Positions 1-4,987 of a DNA stretch of 5,124 bases are shown here, piece after piece. Source of the stretch: Nitrososphaerales archaeon TH526. GTDB taxonomy: Archaea; Thermoproteota; Nitrososphaeria; Nitrososphaerales; Nitrososphaeraceae. The number at the start of each line of letters is the position of its first letter. Position 1 is the stretch's first letter. The notes below the pieces were generated by a model. The model did no database searches, had not been told where the DNA came from, and was given only the letters and a program-made list of their open reading frames with translations. The stretch is taken from positions 1-5,124 of the forward strand of contig JAATVR010000391.1 of assembly GCA_014523665.1 (NCBI GenBank), in the 5' to 3' direction. A program made the translations under genes and the position numbers.

Positions 1-288
1 CATCTCTATATGTTTTATCGCTTCAAGTATTTTCTTACAGTAATGAAGGTTTTCATTTCTTATTTCAGTAAGAAATCTTACCTTAATTCCTCTCTTGTCT
101 ACTTTCAAGTTATTTTTCCAAATGGGCAGAGTCTTTCTAATTCTTATTGGCCTGTAATAATCATAGCAACAGACTACACTCTTCTTAAAAAGATCAGTAC
201 GTGATATGTAAAAATTCAGGATGTTCTCAGCTCCATCTACTATCCATACTTTTTGATCTAAATTCTCAACTTTGGGTTCTGGATTCAT
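1..288 (-). CDS. Sensor-domain protein, probable histidine-kinase-associated, N-terminal part (truncated by window edge)
   Basis: A 96-codon frame with no stop runs from an ATG at 288 off the left edge. That ATG is the only possible start, because an in-frame stop lies 12 bases upstream. The product begins MNPEPKVENLDQKVWIVDGA, followed by ENILNFYISRTD, a basic stretch, and GIKVRFLTEI with NENLHYCKKILE near the end. The pattern W-I-V-[DE]-G-x-E-N, then G-[IV]-K-[IVL]-R-[FY]-[LI]-T-[ED]-I and N-[LI]-x-Y-C-[KR]-[EK], is what I recall from the N-terminal sensor region of many Nitrososphaeria proteins that continue into a PAS/histidine-kinase part. The kinase part would lie outside the window, so the signalling role is inferred. 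The start overlaps the stop of the upstream frame by ATGA, which suggests translational coupling. The family match is from memory. Fairly sure this is coding, moderately sure of the family. Confidence 0.65.
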   Translation of the reverse strand, partial: MNPEPKVENLDQKVWIVDGAENILNFYISRTDLFKKSVVCCYDYYRPIRIRKTLPIWKNNLKVDKRGIKVRFLTEIRNENLHYCKKILEAIKHIEM

Positions 289-461
289 GTCAGTGGATCA
301 TCTGTTAATAATGATAATATTGAATGGTGTAAAAAATAAGGCTTCCCGTAGTCAAAGGAAAACCCCCAGCGTTCCTTTAGTAAATCTAAAGTGCTGCCTG
401 CACAATGTTTACAATTTAGAAAAACTGTACTAGCTTCATAGTCAAATGGATTGTGGCATGC
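285..461 (-). pseudogene. Small CxxC-containing open frame without a start codon, coupled to the sensor gene
   Basis: A 58-codon frame runs from just after an in-frame TAG (462-464) to a TGA at 287-285, and the TGA overlaps the ATG of the sensor gene as ATGA. The product reads like real protein: ACHNPFDYE, VFLNCKHCAGSTLDLL, KERWGFSFDYGKPYFLHH and SLLTDDPLT. C-x-x-C and an upstream Cys-His could bind zinc. There is no ATG, GTG or TTG in the frame. Beyond the TAG the same frame continues upstream for 14 codons with a TTG in it (VIYLIELTTKTLAK) back to a TGA. The simplest reading is the 3' part of a small gene broken by a nonsense change or indel; use of an unusual start is an alternative. I do not recognise the family. 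The overlap with the next start argues that it was once translated in the same transcript. Confidence 0.45.
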
Positions 462-520
462 CTATTTCGCCAAGGTTTTAGTAGTAAGTTCGATCAAATA
501 AATAACGGATCAAAGAACCG

Positions 521-545
521 AAAAATCACTGTGAAGTATTCACAG
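521..545 (-). terminator. Hairpin plus T-tract terminator overlapping the end of the OsmC-family gene
   Basis: On the minus strand CTGTGAA, a TAC loop and TTCACAG form a perfect 7-bp stem (545-529), followed at once by TGA and five T residues (525-521). The TGA is the stop codon, so the stem lies inside the last codons (N-T-S-Q). Archaeal terminators usually need only the T-tract, so the stem may instead protect the 3' end. Termination here would separate the OsmC-family gene from the two frames downstream. Confidence 0.5.
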
Positions 546-1131
546 CAATTACAGACGTGCCATTTGTCAATGTATCAAATGCTGGAGAGAATCTCTTTCC
601 AATTTCATATAACTGACTTATTTGTTCTTTAGAAGCAGTAGTGCTCTTAATATTAACATTCAATCTAAATCCTAGTGCACCAGGTCTTGTGTCTGTCGAT
701 AAACCCGTAAAGCCTTGAAGATCGATATTGCCTTCTATATCTATTGATATACTATCTATATTTATGCTTCTAGCTGTTGCATGTGCCACGATTGTTTGTG
801 TTATGCATGCACCTAAACTAGACATGCATCCCTCGCACACAGTAGGGCCTTTACCTTCTCCTGAAAACTGTGGAGGAAAGTCAAAGACCATTGCATAACT
901 CTTATTTCTTTGAATTGTTTGACCCCCAAGCTGAAAATCTTTGCATGATGATCTAACATAGAATCCTCCGCTGTCATCTTCGTCTTCACACTTCCATTCT
1001 GTCTTGACAAAAAATTTTGCTTCTGAAGTATCGGGATGGTTCTTTATAGTATTTAATAAACCACCCCATTGCTGAGGGTTTACTCCATTGATTCGGGCGT
1101 TACTCATTAATTGATAGACTGTGCGAGCCAT
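526..1131 (-). CDS. OsmC/Ohr-family protein (thiol-dependent peroxidase-like)
   Basis: A complete 201-residue frame starts at an ATG. The first ~90 residues are less conserved, including an acidic stretch CEDEDDSGGF (48-57). The OsmC core follows: GPTVCEGCMSSLGACI at about 95-110, in the place of the usual PxxxELLLAALGxC helix; then HATARSINIDSISIDIEGNI and LQGFTGL (138-144), the family's G-[DN]-[IL]-D-x-x-G-F-x-G-L segment; then RFSPAFDTLTN (180-190). OsmC/Ohr proteins reduce organic hydroperoxides in the cytoplasm with a peroxidatic Cys in that helix, here C109. The second catalytic Cys, normally in the CP motif near the C-terminus, is Ser182 here. Two extra Cys (C99, C102) lie just before C109. 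Activity as a classical two-Cys peroxidase is therefore uncertain. No Shine-Dalgarno site is visible; a TATA-like box lies about 40 bases upstream. The family call is strong, the substrate unknown. Confidence 0.9.
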   Translation of the reverse strand: MARTVYQLMSNARINGVNPQQWGGLLNTIKNHPDTSEAKFFVKTEWKCEDEDDSGGFYVRSSCKDFQLGGQTIQRNKSYAMVFDFPPQFSGEGKGPTVCEGCMSSLGACITQTIVAHATARSINIDSISIDIEGNIDLQGFTGLSTDTRPGALGFRLNVNIKSTTASKEQISQLYEIGKRFSPAFDTLTNGTSVIAVNTSQ

Positions 1132-1151
1132 CGATTAAACATTTTGATTGT

Positions 1152-1369
1152 TCAAGCAGTCAACTCGGATTTATTAATTGGGACGAAATATTGAATTAGA
1201 CACTTGACATCACTGATATCTTTCTGCAATAATTTTTTGTATTATTCAAATCCATCCATCAAAAACATCGGAATATCATGCATTTGGTAAGATAGGACTG
1301 GCAATGATGTTGAGGCTGAACATCTAAGTTATCGATAAAATTGATGAGTGACTCTTGATTTAGTCCATC
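1152..1369 (-). pseudogene. Possible eroded coding remnant upstream of the OsmC-family gene
   Basis: Two minus-strand open stretches in different frames, neither with a usable start, read somewhat like protein. The first (1369-1262, 36 codons) gives DGLNQESLINFIDNLDVQP and ends at a TGA. The second frame holds MHDIPMFLMDGFE ending at a TAA (1244-1242), then YKKLLQKDISDVKCLIQYF and PINKSELTA up to a TGA at 1154-1152. Joining them needs at least one frameshift and one read-through stop. The pieces may be relics of one gene or chance. I recognise no family. Confidence 0.2.
1166..1180 (-). promoter_or_regulatory. Candidate TATA box for the OsmC-family gene
   Basis: The minus strand reads CAATTAATAAATCCG, an A/T-rich box centred about 41 bases before the ATG at 1131. 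With the usual archaeal spacing of about 26 bases to the start site, this would give a leader of roughly 15 bases. The gene is intact and nothing stronger lies nearer. Position alone supports the call. Confidence 0.4.
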
Positions 1370-1382
1370 CTAGCCAGTCATT

Positions 1383-1442
1383 CAGTCAGTACCCCTCTCT
1401 CCCGTGCCCAGACAAGATAGGTCATTTATTACGTACTGGTTG
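1383..1442. repeat. Inverted repeat 1 of a hairpin cluster
   Basis: CAGTAC (1387-1392) pairs perfectly with GTACTG (1433-1438). On the plus strand the stem extends outward to 10 pairs using two G-U wobbles (1383-1392 with 1433-1442). On the minus strand those two wobbles become mismatches, so a folded RNA would favour the plus strand here. The loop is about 40 bases and pyrimidine-rich on its left side. Confidence 0.35.
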
Positions 1443-1456
1443 CTAATTTGTAAGTA

Positions 1457-1475
1457 AGGCGTTTGTGTCACGCCT
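1457..1475. repeat. Inverted repeat 2 of the hairpin cluster
   Basis: AGGCGT (1457-1462) and ACGCCT (1470-1475) form a perfect 6-bp stem with a 7-base loop. It sits between the other two inverted repeats, 14 bases from the first and 9 from the third. The stem is GC-rich (4 of 6 pairs) in an AT-rich region. Confidence 0.4.
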
Positions 1476-1484
1476 AGATCCCGA

Positions 1485-1544
1485 GCTGATTGGTTGCCTT
1501 TCCCACTATGTTTTTTGGTATCATAGTGTCTTTCGCCAATCAGC
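1485..1544. repeat. Inverted repeat 3: two-stage hairpin with purine-rich internal loop
   Basis: An outer perfect 9-bp stem, GCTGATTGG (1485-1493) with CCAATCAGC (1536-1544), encloses an internal loop (10 and 7 bases) and an inner perfect 7-bp stem, CACTATG (1504-1510) with CATAGTG (1522-1528), capped by an 11-base loop. In minus-strand RNA both sides of the internal loop contain GAAAG. Nested stems separated by an internal loop are typical of a folded RNA and less so of a simple terminator; no T-tract follows on either strand. It lies inside a 65-codon minus-strand frame with only a TTG start, which I do not believe is a gene. Confidence 0.5.
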
Positions 1545-1560
1545 CTGCATGTATCGTTGA

Positions 1561-1570
1561 CTATTATATA
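1561..1570 (-). promoter_or_regulatory. Candidate TATA box beside the hairpin cluster
   Basis: TATATAAT on the minus strand (1570-1563) is one of the better TATA-like boxes in the gene-less stretch. A minus-strand start about 26 bases away would fall near 1540, within the outer arm of inverted repeat 3. This would suit transcription of the cluster, but the box is nearly symmetric and could serve either strand. Weak, positional evidence only. Confidence 0.25.
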
Positions 1571-1579
1571 TCTGTTCAA

Positions 1580-1952
1580 GTGTTAATGTAAATGTAGAAA
1601 TAAATTCCATTTCTATCTTCTATTGAAAGTAAATAATTAGCGTCTGTCAGCACTTTCGTACTAGTCATAGAAGAGTGGAAGTTAATTACAGCGCGGACGA
1701 GCAAGATACAGGTAAGGTTGGTCTATCTCCAATATTCAGATACTCGAACACCTTTCAAGTCCCAGTTCTTTATTCAATTTAAAGAAGCGGAGGCACCCCG
1801 ATCCTTTATTTTCAATGTATCGAAGTATGACTATTAGTATTGTCTTAATTACGTTAGAGTATTACAGTATCACTAACATCACGACTATTACACTCTCTCC
1901 CCGATCTCTTCGTATCTCATTGATTATATCGCAAATTGACTAGTTATTCTTA
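1580..1952. other. Gene-less stretch before the coiled-coil gene
   Basis: No convincing gene was found in either direction. On the minus strand a 41-codon start-less stretch (1861-1736) ends in GSGCLRFFKLNKELGLERCS, which looks protein-like but has no start and no recognised family. The plus strand becomes pyrimidine-rich near 1892-1912 just before the promoter of the next gene. I saw no tRNA T-loop with matching stems. Confidence 0.3.
1921..1930 (+). promoter_or_regulatory. Candidate TATA box for the coiled-coil gene
   Basis: TGATTATATC is centred about 27 bases before the ATG at 1953. That is the standard distance from an archaeal TATA box to the start site, so the transcript would be leaderless. 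This supports the chosen start. Confidence 0.45.
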
Positions 1953-2478
1953 ATGCATAAACTCATTGAACTACAAAAGATTACAGAAGAACGAATTTCA
2001 TCACTGAGAGAGGAAGTTGAAATAGCTACGAACGTAAAACTCAATCCATTATATATAGTGGATCGTCGAGACGAGATTGAATTTCTTGAATGGGCCACAA
2101 GGATTGTTAGATCAATTCTAAATCGGGATAATGGACGACAGCAAGAGCAAGTAAGTGGAACCAAGAATCGATTAGAAGTGGCTGATACTATCGAGTTTGA
2201 AAATATTCTCAAAGACAGAACTAATGAGCTAAACTCTAAACTGAAGGAATCGACTATTCTTCGAGAATCAGATACCCTAATTAACGAGATAGATACTTGA
2301 GAGCGTATTAGGTTGTCTTTCTGATCTGAAATATGGCGGTAAAGCGCGAGCCATAGAGATAGCGGAAGCCAATAATAATTTCCAGCAAGCAAGGAGCTTG
2401 AGAGAAGAACTTTGTAATATTCAAGACATGGAATCTGAAATCAGTGCACAAATTCAAAATAAAATAAAAAAGTTATAG
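1953..2478 (+). pseudogene. Coiled-coil protein gene split by a +1 frameshift
   Basis: The first frame gives 115 residues: MHKLIELQKITEERISSLRE, then VKLNPLYIVDRRDEIEFLEW (28-47), a polar region, and a charged helix ending LINEIDT before a TGA at 2298-2300. The +1 frame continues without a gap from 2299 for 59 codons to a TAG at 2476-2478: ESVLGCLSDLKYGGKARAIE, then EANNNFQQARSLREELCNIQ and SEISAQIQNKIKKL. This second part has the same helical, Glu/Lys/Gln-rich character and no start of its own in a sensible place. Removing one T in ACTTGAG would restore one frame of about 174 residues. A real frameshift mutation, a sequencing error, or +1 recoding at UGA are possible. Predicted cytoplasmic, no membrane segment. 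I do not recognise a function. The long antisense open frame here is the usual shadow of such sequence. Confidence 0.65.
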
Positions 2479-2507
2479 AATAGTTATAAGATAAATCCGA
2501 ATCAACA

Positions 2508-2517
2508 GAAAATAAAC
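2508..2517 (+). promoter_or_regulatory. Candidate TATA box for the secreted acidic protein
   Basis: GAAAATAAAC lies with its centre about 35 bases before the ATG at 2547, giving a leader of roughly 9 bases. A second A/T-rich box (TTATAAGATA, 2484-2493) lies further upstream and is an alternative. The duplicated AGTTATA at 2471-2477 and 2482-2488 adds to the AT-richness here. Confidence 0.35.
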
Positions 2518-2546
2518 TTGTCAACATAGCATACCGTGCGAACAAT

Positions 2547-3077
2547 ATGATTCATGTCCAATATCCTAAATGCGGATTAATATTCGGGCTTCTACTGTTA
2601 CTAAGTACGATCTTGTTAACCATAGCTGAAGATGGTTCGAGATCAGCTCTTGCACAGATAACGCCAGCCCCAGAAAAATTCGGTAGCAATGACGAATCGT
2701 CATCAAATAGCTCACCCAATACCGACGACGATGGCAATGCAGGCGACGATAACAATGGTGGATCCACCGGCTCATCATCTGGTTCCACCGATGGTAGTGG
2801 TGATAGTAGTGGTGATGGCGACGGCAACTCAATTACTCCGTCAAGCGATGAACACGATGACGAAGCCACAGAAGAAGCATCCGATGACGTTTCAAGTTCG
2901 GCAGATGACAACAATGGACAGAGTAATACCGAACAAGATGATGAAGCAATAACCAATGAAGAACAAGAAACAGATGCAGATTCAAATTCTGACGAGTCAA
3001 ACCCATTGGTAGAAGCCATAATGAATGAAGTCAATGAAGCATTATCTGCTTCTGGGATAGCTAGTTCAGGGTTCTGA
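2547..3077 (+). CDS. Secreted or surface-exposed, highly acidic Asp/Ser/Asn/Gly-rich protein
   Basis: A complete 176-residue frame starts at an ATG. Residues 11-27 (LIFGLLLLLSTILLTIA) form a hydrophobic segment, followed by SRSALAQ at 31-37, which fits an A-x-A signal-peptidase site after ALA; export is therefore likely. The mature part from Q37 is almost wholly low-complexity: PAPEKFG, then Ser/Asn/Asp/Gly runs (GSTGSSSGSTDGSGDSSGD at 72-90), then Glu/Asp/Ser-rich sequence to about 150, with almost no Lys or Arg. A short amphipathic-looking C-terminus, NPLVEAIMNEVNEALSASGI (152-171), is the only ordered-looking part. Such acidic disordered proteins could bind cations or form part of the cell envelope, but nothing proves a role. 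It has its own promoter. The direction of reading is secure because of the signal peptide; the antisense frames are shadows of its skewed codons. Confidence 0.8.
   Translation: MIHVQYPKCGLIFGLLLLLSTILLTIAEDGSRSALAQITPAPEKFGSNDESSSNSSPNTDDDGNAGDDNNGGSTGSSSGSTDGSGDSSGDGDGNSITPSSDEHDDEATEEASDDVSSSADDNNGQSNTEQDDEAITNEEQETDADSNSDESNPLVEAIMNEVNEALSASGIASSGF
2794..2817 (+). repeat. 12-base tandem repeat within the Ser/Asp/Gly tract
   Basis: GTAGTGGTGATA at 2794-2805 is followed directly by GTAGTGGTGATG, differing at the last base only. It encodes part of the SGDSSGDGDG segment. Just upstream, GGATCCACCGG and GGTTCCACCGA (2760-2770 and 2781-2791) are an imperfect 21-base-period repeat. Slippage on these repeats can explain growth of the low-complexity tract. 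Confidence 0.6.
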
Positions 3078-3085
3078 AACCTACC

Positions 3086-3103
3086 TCCCCCTCATTTTTC
3101 TTA
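3086..3103 (+). terminator. Pyrimidine/T-rich candidate terminator after the acidic protein
   Basis: Nine bases after the TGA at 3075-3077, the plus strand turns pyrimidine-rich and contains CATTTTTCTT. Archaeal transcription often ends on such T-tracts without a stem. There is no clear hairpin, so confidence is low. Confidence 0.3.
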
Positions 3104-3165
3104 GGCTACGAAAATATGACTTTAATCGAGGGAAGACACCTGCAGAGCTAGAGAATGAACTGTTG

Positions 3166-3375
3166 TCAGTTTGATCCATCTTTATTTGTTACAGTTATTG
3201 GTTTTAGCCCCACGATAGTATTTGCTGACCAGTGCCGCACTACTAATGACAATTGATATCCGTTCCTTAGTTTTTTTCCAGTCAAACTAGAGATAATATT
3301 GGCACTAGTGGTTAGATCTGTGTTGCAAGTACAGCCAACATTGCAACAATCTGCCTGATAGGTACTTAGTCTGGG
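3166..3375 (-). other. In-frame 69-codon open extension beyond the stop of the secreted protein
   Basis: The TGA of the minus-strand gene (3378-3376) is followed in the same frame by 69 sense codons before the next TGA at 3168-3166. The sequence is protein-like: PRLSTYQADCCNVGCTCNTD, then SSLTGKKLRNGYQLSLVVRH and GLKPITVTNKDGSN. It has a Cys cluster (C-C-x-x-x-C-x-C) and beta-rich character. No start is available, so it would need read-through or be a relic of a longer or adjacent gene. The upstream protein already ends where, as I recall, its family usually ends. Chance openness is possible at this length. Nothing else is seen in 3078-3375 except the inverted repeat and the T-tract. Confidence 0.3.
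3321..3348. repeat. Perfect 8-bp inverted repeat downstream of the secreted-protein gene
   Basis: TGTTGCAA (3321-3328) and TTGCAACA (3341-3348) are separated by 12 bases. The repeat lies about 30 bases past the end of the minus-strand gene, between two converging genes. No T-tract follows on either strand, so it is not a standard terminator. It could be a 3'-end RNA hairpin or a protein site. Confidence 0.4.
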
Positions 3376-4170
3376 TCAGTTTTTGATTATTTGGATTACA
3401 AGCTGATAAGTTGTACTGTAATTCCATCCCGATGCAAACGCGAACGATTCTGCAGTAGCATTATCAACAGTACTAGTTACATCCCCTCTAAAACTAATTT
3501 CATGATAGCCATGATTTAGTGGTTTTATAAACACCCAATTGCCATCAGATACGGCAAGGGTTTTTGTATTTGCAGGAAAACCCAAGATATTGTTCTCAGG
3601 TAACATAAAGTAAAATGGAGGCGATCTTATCCGGTACCTTTCTAATTCTATTTGAGGGATATCGTGGCCATCAATATTGGCATGCAGCTGCGTAACCTGG
3701 TCTTGATATTTTTTTGCACACATCCTCAAATCCTCGACTGTCTTGAGTTCAGAAAATTCTGCAAACGAACATTCTGAATTAAGTATTGGGAAAAGGATCG
3801 CTTTTCCATTAGGAATTGTACATTCCCTAATCACTGATTTACCATAAGTTCCAGGAAAGAACCAGACAGGCCCTCGCTGATTCTCTGAACAGTATTTACC
3901 CGTATCATCATAGGCAGGATTCACTCCTTTTGGTATTGAATAAGCCCATTGCCACCATCTTGCTGTCCATTCTCCATATGTGAGATTATACGGCTTGGAA
4001 TTTGGTTGAAATACCTTTTCTTCCGTCATCGTCGAAAGATCTATCGAACTATCCTGTATTGCCTTCTGCTCTTGAACTAATTGTGTTGATAGACTAGATT
4101 GACCTAGCCCAGCTATTGCTAATATACTCAATGTAGAGAGCACTGAGAGTTTAGTTAGTTTCCTTTGCAT
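3376..4170 (-). CDS. Secreted protein of the GEWTARWWQW family, function unknown
   Basis: A complete 264-residue frame starts at an ATG. The N-terminus has basic residues (MQRKLTK) followed by a hydrophobic core (about 8-23, LSVLSTLSILAIAGLG), a likely signal peptide, so the protein is probably exported. The conserved core starts with PNSKPYNLTYGEWTARWWQW (56-75), then NPAYDDTGKYC, GPVWFFPGTYG (100-110), KAILFPILNSECSFAEF (123-139), NNILGFPANTKT and DGNWVFIKPL (209-218), ending SGWNYSTTYQLVIQ. I recall this set of motifs from uncharacterised secreted proteins of Nitrososphaeria and various bacteria. Four Cys (94, 117, 134, 151) could form two disulfides, and N62, N237 and N250 are in N-x-S/T sequons. 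No enzymatic activity can be assigned. It has a strong TATA box and stands alone on its strand. An open in-frame stretch follows its TGA. Confidence 0.9.
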   Translation of the reverse strand: MQRKLTKLSVLSTLSILAIAGLGQSSLSTQLVQEQKAIQDSSIDLSTMTEEKVFQPNSKPYNLTYGEWTARWWQWAYSIPKGVNPAYDDTGKYCSENQRGPVWFFPGTYGKSVIRECTIPNGKAILFPILNSECSFAEFSELKTVEDLRMCAKKYQDQVTQLHANIDGHDIPQIELERYRIRSPPFYFMLPENNILGFPANTKTLAVSDGNWVFIKPLNHGYHEISFRGDVTSTVDNATAESFAFASGWNYSTTYQLVIQIIKN

Positions 4171-4196
4171 GTCAATGTGTGATTACAACGAGCACC

Positions 4197-4216
4197 TATT
4201 TTTTTATATTTGCTTC
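4197..4216 (-). promoter_or_regulatory. Strong TATA box (with possible BRE) for the secreted-protein gene
   Basis: The minus strand reads AATATAAAAAAATA (4210-4197), preceded by CGAAGCA-like sequence in the position of a BRE. The TATA centre is about 35 bases before the ATG at 4170, predicting a leader of about 8-10 bases. It is the best promoter match in the window. Confidence 0.6.
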
Positions 4217-4290
4217 GACCTTTGTTCCATCCGAATAACTATAGACCGGGTCATTTAGCACTGAAGAACAAGATGCAAATACACATTTCT

Positions 4291-4987
4291 ATGAGATAAT
4301 CTAGGAATTCAGTACTTTGATCTCCTATCTTAATCTAGGGAATACGGGACAAAATACTGGATTTTGGCTGGAAGAATTCACTCGCCCATATTACGAATTT
4401 ATTGACAATGGATACGACGTAACAATTGCTTCTTCTAAGGGTGGAGAACCTCCAGTCGATCCAAAGAGTAGTCAGAAAGAGAACCAGACTGAATGTACAC
4501 AACGTTTTGAAAAACATAAGTCGGCCCAAGCAAGTCTCAAAAATACGATGGTTTTAAGCCAGGTTTCAGCAAGCGGCTATGATACGTTGTTTCTGCCAGG
4601 TGGTCAGGGGCCGATATAGGATCTATCATTAGATAAAAACATGAAATGAATGGTTGAAGATTTTTACTCTGATAAAAAAATTATTAGTGCTGTGTGCCAT
4701 GGACCTGCAGGACTACTACGAGCAAAAGATCAAGATGGAAATTCGATACTTAAGGATGAGAAATAACTAGCTTTACAAATAATGAAGAATCTATTGTGGG
4801 ATTAACTAAAGTAGCCCCATTTTCACTGCATGACCATTTGAAAGAATTGGGTGGCAAATTTGAAAATGGCCAAGATTCCAAATCTTTTATTGTAAATGAT
4901 GAACAATTAATTACAGATCAAAATCCCAAAATCTTCATTTCTTGCTGCTGAAAAGTAGTAGAAATATTTGGAATGGACGTTGATTAA
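4291..4987 (+). pseudogene. DJ-1/PfpI-family (class I glutamine amidotransferase-like, Hsp31-type) pseudogene
   Basis: Reading across frames gives a nearly full family member. An ATG at 4291 leads to NSVL and ISYLNLGNTGQNTGFWLEEF, followed by YDVTIASSKGGEPPVDPKS, YDTLFLPGGQGP, MVEDFYSDKKIISAVCHGPA with the nucleophile Cys at 4695-4697, TSFTNNEESIVGLTKVAPF, GKFENGQDSKSFIVNDEQLI and VVEIFGMDVD. Intact relatives are chaperone/glyoxalase-like proteins of about 220-230 residues. Lesions: TAA at 4297-4299; a missing base in the T-run near 4316; TAG at 4617-4619 where the family has Trp (GP-x-W-D-L); TGA at 4647-4649, perhaps from CGA; a lost base near 4764 (AAATAACT); an extra C in 4925-4927; a lost A near 4953. 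The gene is dead unless the assembly is poor. Its terminal TAA overlaps the stop of the convergent DUF72 gene. Confidence 0.9.

Noticed and set aside
10..204. 64-codon plus-strand frame at the left edge
   Set aside because: It lies antisense to the sensor-domain frame, which has recognisable family motifs and a defined start.
354..378. Inverted repeat AAAGGAA / TTCCTTT
   Set aside because: It falls within the start-less CxxC frame, is AT-rich, and has no T-tract or other regulatory context. Likely chance.
1240..1258. tRNA-like T-loop TTCAAAT
   Set aside because: The flanking five bases on each side do not pair, and no acceptor or anticodon stem is present.
1305..1360. Possible box C/D guide RNA (ATGATGT, CTGA and TTGATGA near each other)
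   Set aside because: The spacing from the first box to CTGA is only 5 bases, too short for a guide, and no final CTGA closes the unit.
1382..1579. 65-codon minus-strand frame in the hairpin region
   Set aside because: The start is a TTG, there is no recognisable motif, and strong inverted repeats run through it. A TATA-like box lies inside the frame and not before it.
1940..2392. 150-codon minus-strand open frame over the coiled-coil gene
   Set aside because: It is antisense to the coiled-coil frames, is rich in Ser/Leu/Ile as expected for the complement of such sequence, and shows no family motif. The plus-strand frame has a well-placed TATA box.
2552..3034. 160-codon Ser-rich minus-strand open frame and other shadow frames over the acidic protein
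   Set aside because: They are complements or frame shifts of the repetitive Asp/Ser codons. Only the plus-strand frame has a signal peptide.
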